The notes under the pieces were generated by a model. That model ran no database searches. It was not told where the DNA came from and saw only the letters and a program-made list of their open reading frames with translations. From positions 1,364,001-1,428,000 of the forward strand of contig JACGCM010001161.1 in NCBI GenBank assembly GCA_014058105.1: a stretch of DNA of 64,000 nucleotides. The letters run 5' to 3'. Numbering within the stretch: position 1 is the first letter of the stretch; the number at the start of each line of letters is the position of its first letter. This stretch comes from Kingdonia uniflora. Its lineage: Eukaryota > Streptophyta > Magnoliopsida > Ranunculales > Circaeasteraceae. The position numbers and the translations under genes were made by a program. Below, piece after piece: positions 59,001-64,000 of the stretch.

Positions 59001-60233
59001 TCACTAACAGTGTCGAACCATAATTGAAGACCACTATCTCTCTACTTGTAATCGATCTTTGGCTTCACCTGAAGAGAGAGAGAACATAAGAAGAAGATTT
59101 GAAGGGGAAACAAAAGCCTTTAGAGATTTGAGGTTGAAAACCCTTTTGATTTCGTCATGTTTTGCAATGAATTAGAGAAGTTGTGAATTTAGGAGATCGA
59201 GATATAATAGAATGATAATTGTGTGCTTTTGTCCTCGTTGTGTAACCACAATACTGATATAAGTTATATGGGTATTTTAGGTAATTACTAAGTATACTCA
59301 GCAGGATGGAGAGTGACGTGTGGATGACGTCATTGTCCTTTTCTTGCCAATATTTATTGTAGAGACAGACCGACGTTAACGTCGGTCTGGATAATTGTAG
59401 GATTGATTGATTGGTGACAATGCATACTGCTATGTCCTAATTTAATTTATGTGTTCAACCTTCTTTGTTGTATCCCCAATTGAGGAAATCGTAACAGGAT
59501 AGTATTTCATACCCTTACTTAGGTACAGGGCCGGCCTTGAGGTCTAAGGGGCCCAAGGCGAAGTCCGACTGTGGGGCTCTCCGCAGGAGGAAGTTTTTTT
59601 GGGTAGTGGATTTTTTTAATAAAAAAGTCAACTTTTTGAAACCAATGTAATACTTTCTTGTGGGTTAAAAGATTTTAGGTCTGTTTGGAAGCCTTAAATT
59701 TTTTTCCTTGAGAAACCATTTCTCGGGAAACCATTTTTTTCATTTAATTGGGTGGAGAACCTTTTCCCACTTTTTTGGCCTATATATATTTTTTTCTTTT
59801 CTAACTTCGTTTCTCATTTTTTTTGGGCTACCAAACACACCCTTATATTAGTTGTTGACATCATAGATTTAGGAAGTGAAAAGAGACAAAACATTTTATT
59901 TTCCCACTTCTCTTACTGCTAGTAATTGGCATTCACAGGGAACATTAAAAGATATATCAACTGTAAAAGATGCACCAAGGGTTCCAATGCTGCGGCCACA
60001 TAATCTATCTGCCCAGGCAACTGAAGAGGTACACAGAGCTTCATTTCTCTTGAATTCTTGGTTTTCCAGTTTTGTTATTAATTCGTATCTATATTTGTCT
60101 TCTTTTTTGTTTATTGCAGTACGAATCAAATAACGGTCATATTGGAAACAACAATGACGATGAAGAGCTCTTGACCCGTGTTACTAACCCGAATGGAGCT
60201 AACAACAATTTGGTTGTAAATGGTCAATCATAA
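53086..60233 (+). CDS. TIFY-CCT-GATA transcription factor (ZIM / ZML class)
   Basis: Seven exons: 53086-53454, 54400-54483, 54639-54772, 56092-56202, 56296-56401, 59939-60028, 60120-60233; 335 residues. The N-terminus is His-rich ([10 protein letters not shown]) then acidic. TIFY domain, about 104-138: [15 protein letters not shown], with TLSFxG in place of TIFYxG, as in the GATA subclass. CCT domain, about 163-205: [20 protein letters not shown] ... [21 protein letters not shown] zinc finger C-x2-C-x20-C-x2-C at C234, C237, C258, C261 ([12 protein letters not shown]). This combination is unique to the plant ZIM/ZML1/ZML2 (GATA24/25/28) group, nuclear regulators of light and stress genes. Intron 5 is unusually long (3.5 kb) and holds a V-ATPase gene fragment. 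A partial tandem copy lies 1.4 kb downstream. Confidence 0.93.
53531..53890. repeat. Two-copy tandem duplication (about 184 bp) in GATA intron 1
   Basis: 53533-53702 and 53717-53888 share aaataaaccatacc, gttagaatgtagtgtggagt, cccggtatagtaaagaatc, ggaaggttaatttctacata and gggatcccgtcgcatg, at an offset of about 184 bases. Divergence is modest, so it is fairly recent. Confidence 0.85.
57290..58050 (-). pseudogene. Fragment of a vacuolar H+-ATPase subunit a gene (VHA-a), introns retained
   Basis: Read right to left: [13 protein letters not shown] (about 58040), [20 protein letters not shown] then IIMSYF (about 57945-57870), MEDLQFSD near 57770, [13 protein letters not shown]...[11 protein letters not shown] (57669-57575), then after an intron-like GT..AG stretch [18 protein letters not shown] (57485-57430), and [12 protein letters not shown]...KF plus a C-terminal LVDNED (57390-57290). 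These are the conserved C-terminal membrane-half motifs of V-ATPase subunit a, which carries protons through the V0 sector. Stops, frameshifts and missing segments (including the loop after VLLLV) make it dead. Retained introns mean it came from DNA, not from mRNA. It lies antisense in intron 5 of the GATA gene. Confidence 0.85.
58051..59365. other. Rest of GATA intron 5; possible 5' part of the captured gene
   Basis: On the minus strand 59200-58980 looks like a plant 5' UTR with a pyrimidine tract (tgttctctctctcttcaggt near 59085-59065) and a donor-like ttcaag/gtattt at about 58997. No protein could be assigned. It might be the 5' end of the VHA-a source gene with the middle deleted. Confidence 0.35.
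59366..59389. repeat. Perfect 24-bp palindrome
   Basis: CAGACCGACGTT followed directly by its exact reverse complement AACGTCGGTCTG, with no spacer. It is inside GATA intron 5, between the VHA-a region and a MITE. Confidence 0.9.
59524..59600. mobile_element. hAT-like terminal fragment
   Basis: cagggccggccttgaggtct followed by aaggggcccaaggcgaag resembles the termini of plant hAT elements (CAGGG.CGGCC...). The matching opposite end was not found, so this is a fragment or an unrelated repeat. Confidence 0.35.
59677..59843. mobile_element. MITE in GATA intron 5
   Basis: Left end AGGTCTGTTTGGAAGCC; right end on the other strand AGGGTGTGTTTGGTAGCCC; about 167 bp, AT-rich inside. The (G)TGTTTGG.AGCC end is shared by many hAT-like plant MITEs. 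It ends 95 bases before exon 6. Confidence 0.55.
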
Positions 60234-61409
60234 GTGCACCTACAAACCATGGTAGTCTGATTTCAGATGTGGGATAAGCTGAAGCACTTTTTTTCTTTTC
60301 ATTTTTCATTTTAGGTTCTTGCAGATCTTCTGTACAGCATTTTAATACCTATGCATGAATTAGTTTGATGGTTTTCTGATAGCTCGTAGATATGTTACAA
60401 CTATTAGTGTGATAATAGCTTAACAAATAACAGTATCACATTCATAAGACATTTGTGAAAGGTGGAAATTATCAGTAAAAGCTGGTGTGGCAAAAAGCAT
60501 GACAGTTCAATTTCTATTGATGCTTATTAGGGAAAGACATTTTGATTGGTTTCAAATTCAAATGCCATATATTCTCGGCTTGTTTACATCCAAATTATTA
60601 GATAATAATACTATTTTTTACTTCTAAAATAACAATACCTACCTTTTAATTTTAAATACAACCCAAACTCTAAAAGCTCACCCCATCTATTTTTTTTTAG
60701 TTCATTACAATAATGCTAAAAGAGCAAGAGTGGGTGCGCTCCCTATTTTAAAAAAAAATTAACTTAAATTTTTTATTTAAAAAAAAGATGGGGTGAGCTA
60801 ATTAAACTAAAGAAATAAAAATGGGGTGAGGTTAAATCGGGTTGAGCTAATTAAAGAATGGGTTGTATTTAAAATTTATATTATCACTGTTCTCTTTGAA
60901 AATTGTTATTTTTCTACATTCAGAGCTATCATCATCCCCACCACGTGTTTTATTTTCTTTTCCTTTGGGAATATATTGACTTACGAAGTAAAAATGGAAA
61001 AGAATTCACAAACTTTACAACAGTGTTTTGGGGGAAATCAGCACTACAATACTATCTTATTCTCGAGTAAACTCTAAGAGCAACCCTTAGGTTTAAAGAA
61101 GTCCCACATCCAAGTCTAACCTTCACTCTGCTAGAGATTACAAATAGATGCTCTAAAGGACCATAAACCTGAAAGTGGCAAAGATCCCAACTCCCAACCG
61201 TTTTATTTATCCAAATTAACACATCCTAATATCGTAATTCTAACAAATATCATGACCACTTTTAAAACACAAGTCCAAATTAGATCATTATCTATTTCCA
61301 CGCCAACATTCATTACATCCACCGTAAGATGTCGGTTTTCACACAGTGGACCCCTCTATCTTCACAAAATATATCCTAATCCAACGATCCTCAATCTTCC
61401 ACATCAGAC
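60234..61409. other. Intergenic between the two GATA copies
   Basis: It holds the 3' UTR of the first GATA gene and an AT-rich stem-loop repeat (60644-60880). The open frame at 60826-61077 overlaps this repeat and is not a gene. Confidence 0.45.
60644..60880. mobile_element. MITE-like inverted repeat
   Basis: The left arm ttttaaatacaacccaaact...aaagctcacccc and the right arm, read on the other strand, ttttaaatacaacccattct...ttagctcaaccc pair over about 40 bases; the gatggggtgagct word occurs again inside. Length about 235 bp. No target duplication fixed. Confidence 0.5.
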
Positions 61410-61417
61410 TATTTAAA
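61410..61417 (+). promoter_or_regulatory. TATA-like box of the second GATA copy
   Basis: TATTTAAA, 258 bases before the ATG at 61668, followed by a CT-rich likely leader (ttctctctctag at 61460). Confidence 0.4.
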
Positions 61418-61667
61418 CCATTTTAGCTACACCTGATCAAACCCCTCAGTGGTAGTTGTTCTCTCTCTAGAATCTCTGGTTCGGTAAACAACAACAACAC
61501 ACTTGTTTACTAAACAGAGTCTCTTCGAGGAATTAAAAGGGCACTATCTGTAAATTCTTTTGCTATTTTGGGTAATCCCACATTCTGCAATTTCAATTTC
61601 TCTCTCTTTTTCTTAATTTCAATTTCAAGAATTTGGTCCAAATTAGGGTTAGGGTTTTGTATTTGTT

Positions 61668-61991
61668 ATGGTTTCAATTAATCGAGAATTTGATGCGAGA
61701 ATGATTGGTGTCAATCCACAACCACTACAAGCTCGACCCTTCGATGGGAACGAACCTCATCATCATCGTCGTCATCATCGCATGCATATCCCGATACAGA
61801 TTGACGATGAAGACGAGGGAGGATATGATGATGTTGATGATATCGAGGGGATGGATGAATTGGAGGAGGAGTTGGTGAATTCGGGGAGAAGTCAGGGACA
61901 TACTAGTGTTGCATTGCAGCGGAGGATGAGTGAGCTCACACTTTCGTTCGAAGGCGAGGTTTATGTTTTTCGTGCTGTTTCAGCTGAAAAG
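61668..61991 (+). CDS. Second TIFY-CCT-GATA gene, exon 1 only (partial)
   Basis: An open frame of 108 codons up to a GTGTCT donor after AAG at 61989-61991. It encodes a His-rich stretch (HHHRRHHR), an acidic stretch (DDEDEGGYDDVDD) and the TIFY motif start LTLSFEGEVYVFRAV. The order and the exon end match exon 1 of the gene at 53086, including the same splice phase after (D/E)K. The two exons differ strongly outside TIFY, so the duplication is old. No exon 2 (the LLLLGG part) is seen in the next 2 kb. It may be an intact gene continuing past the window with a long first intron, or a truncated copy. Confidence 0.75.
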
Positions 61992-64000
61992 GTGTCTTAT
62001 TTTTCGCTCTAGTTAGCTTTCTGTTGCTTAATTCAATCTGTTATTGAATAGTTTATGATGGGTGTTTCTTAGAATTGGAAAAGATTGGATTTTTATGAAT
62101 AGTTAGTTATAGTTGTGACAGAGTAGTGATGAGTAGTGGTTAGTTGAATTGTGCTTTTCTTTCTGTATATATCGTGGATAGTTCATATATGGTGTTAAGT
62201 ATGTTCTGCATGCAATGGACTTGTGAGTTGTGAAGAGTGATAAGTATTTAAGTTACCTGTGAACACATGTATTACGATGGATGCAGTTACGCGTACGTTA
62301 ATCTGTTAGTGAGTCAATTGCTTTTAACCAATTTTTAAAGAAGCGGAAGGGTTTTCTATATCGTGGTAACTGAGCGAAGCTGTAAGCCTTAGTTTGTTAG
62401 AAGTAGACTTCTAGAGGAATAGAAAGGATTAACAAAATAGCACAATAACTCCTTCATATGACCGACCTTACCAGATAGGTTTTTTAATTACCACTCACTG
62501 TGTTAATGTACTAGTTGTACCCATGGCCCACCACGGCTACACTCGTTTATAATCACACTCGATCTAGGAATTAATGATGACTTACGCAAGTTTCTATGGA
62601 ACCAGATGACTTATGTAATTGATGAAGACTTACATAAGTTATGAAATTTACATAAAATATATATCCGTAGTGTCATTTCACAAATAGTTTAGTGCCTTTG
62701 CTCAACGGAGTTGAAGACTTATATTGATGGTGGTTTCTCTGGAACTCGATGGCTTCGAACCATCAACTCAATACCATTTTGAGCTTACAGTTCCATTAAC
62801 ACAAACAAAATAAGTCATAACTTCAAATAGGAGTATTATATATATTAGGGAAGTATATATTAAGAACACCCCCATAAATATTTGGCATAATGAGTTGCAA
62901 TTAGTAAGGCTAATGAAAATTATAGGAAGGTTATATAGAATACATCATTTAACGAAACCCCGTGTACCTAAAATGTTGGAACCTATTTGGTAAAGAAATG
63001 ATAAAAAATAAAATGGAATGAAAGCTTATCCGAAATTTTCTTTAGAAATTTGTCTTGGCAGATGCCTTCACCATTTAAGCTTGGATTTAATTCATGGCCT
63101 TTCTTAAATGCGTAGTTATAACCTTAAAATAACAGCCTCATAAAAAAAAAAAAGTCAACCAATAACCAATTCCATGAATTCATGTGTAATCTTAGTTTTA
63201 TTTACATAGATAAGGATTTGACGGATGATCAACACATTTAGTCAACTTTGGTTTGTACACGGGGTATGTGCTTAGGTATATTTTCTCTCCCCTAAGGAAC
63301 ATATATGAGACGTACCGTTCACCTGGCCCCAATTCTCCAAGGTGAAACATAAGCCTTAGCACGCACCCTCATTTTTATGGCATTCTCCATGTGTCACTTC
63401 CTTGAAATCACCACACTTTCAAATCTCCACTATGGCACTATTAACATGATATATGGATCAGCGTGCAAAATCAATTGCATGCGCATTATAAATTATTATT
63501 ATTGATCAATGCTATGTGCTCTCAGCTCTCATGGTACAACTCTCATGGTACTACTGGCAACTTTGACAAGTACATCATAGATGTCAAATATTATGATGGA
63601 AAATACATTCAAAGTGCAACGCAATGTTAGAACCTATTTAAGCATACGATAAATAGGACTCAGTGCATAAAAATCTGGCTCAATCCAGCTTATACAAAAT
63701 CAAGAGCACGAAGTCGAGGCAAACTAAAATTCGCACCGCAATCTTAATAAACACTCGAAAATATTTATTGCTTTTCAAGTGCAAGTTTGCATATTAAGAA
63801 AATGGTGAGTCGTTGGTAAATCCCTCGAGAAGATCAATTTTTCAAGTGTAAGTTGATTAATTATTTTAGAATACATTTAAGAGACTAAAAAAGTCGTAAT
63901 ATGGTGATTATTAAATGTGGGGATTGAGAGCCATAGACCAATGAACATATCCCTATTTTTATCTACTTCCAGCCAATGACTCGAAGACCCTTTATATTGT
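61992..64000. other. Intron 1 of the second GATA copy or intergenic DNA
   Basis: AT-rich, no reading frame of note, no recognised element. Exon 2 of a TIFY gene was looked for and not found. Confidence 0.4.

Overview
The window looks like nuclear DNA of a flowering plant, most likely a eudicot. Protein-coding genes have many short exons with GT..AG introns, plant-specific families are present (RLCK-VI kinase, TIFY-CCT-GATA factor, chloroplast YbeY-HAD fusion), and LINE, Ty3/gypsy and Ty1/copia retroelements, MITEs and SINE-like pieces are abundant. I cannot name the species. No tRNA, rRNA, CRISPR or prokaryotic gene was recognised. All exon coordinates were read by eye from splice sites and protein family resemblance.

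Left part (1-27832), a repeat island. Positions 1 to about 4640 hold a decayed LINE on the minus strand: ORF1 with a DUF4283-like domain and CCHC knuckle, then ORF2 with endonuclease, reverse transcriptase and a zf-RVT remnant. Next is a three-level nest of LTR retrotransposons, all on the plus strand. Element A (6112-27832, gypsy, mostly gag left) has its 5' LTR split by element B (6321-24202, a Tat-lineage gypsy flanked by the 5-bp duplication tcagt). The last codons of B's pol are split by element C (12779-18359, copia, 368-bp LTRs, duplication catga). B also carries two minisatellites and, on the opposite strand, a multi-exon extra gene resembling the 'putative gypsy-type transposon' family, with its own TATA box. 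Many stops in B are single transitions from Gln or Arg codons, the mark of decay of methylated cytosine.

Right part (28223-64000), a gene-rich segment. In order: an RLCK-VI / RBK-type kinase (minus, 8 exons); a Q-rich nuclear protein with a probable histone-fold domain (plus, 6 exons); a YbeY endoribonuclease fused to a HAD phosphatase (plus, 12 exons, plastid targeted); a five-KH-domain RNA-binding protein (plus, 7 exons) with a tripled 33-residue linker; a TIFY-CCT-GATA transcription factor (plus, 7 exons); and exon 1 of a tandem copy of that factor near the right edge. These genes are functionally unrelated and form no operon or pathway. A 3.5-kb intron of the GATA gene holds an antisense, intron-retaining fragment of a vacuolar H+-ATPase subunit a gene. 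Several MITE or SINE candidates sit in introns and intergenic DNA.
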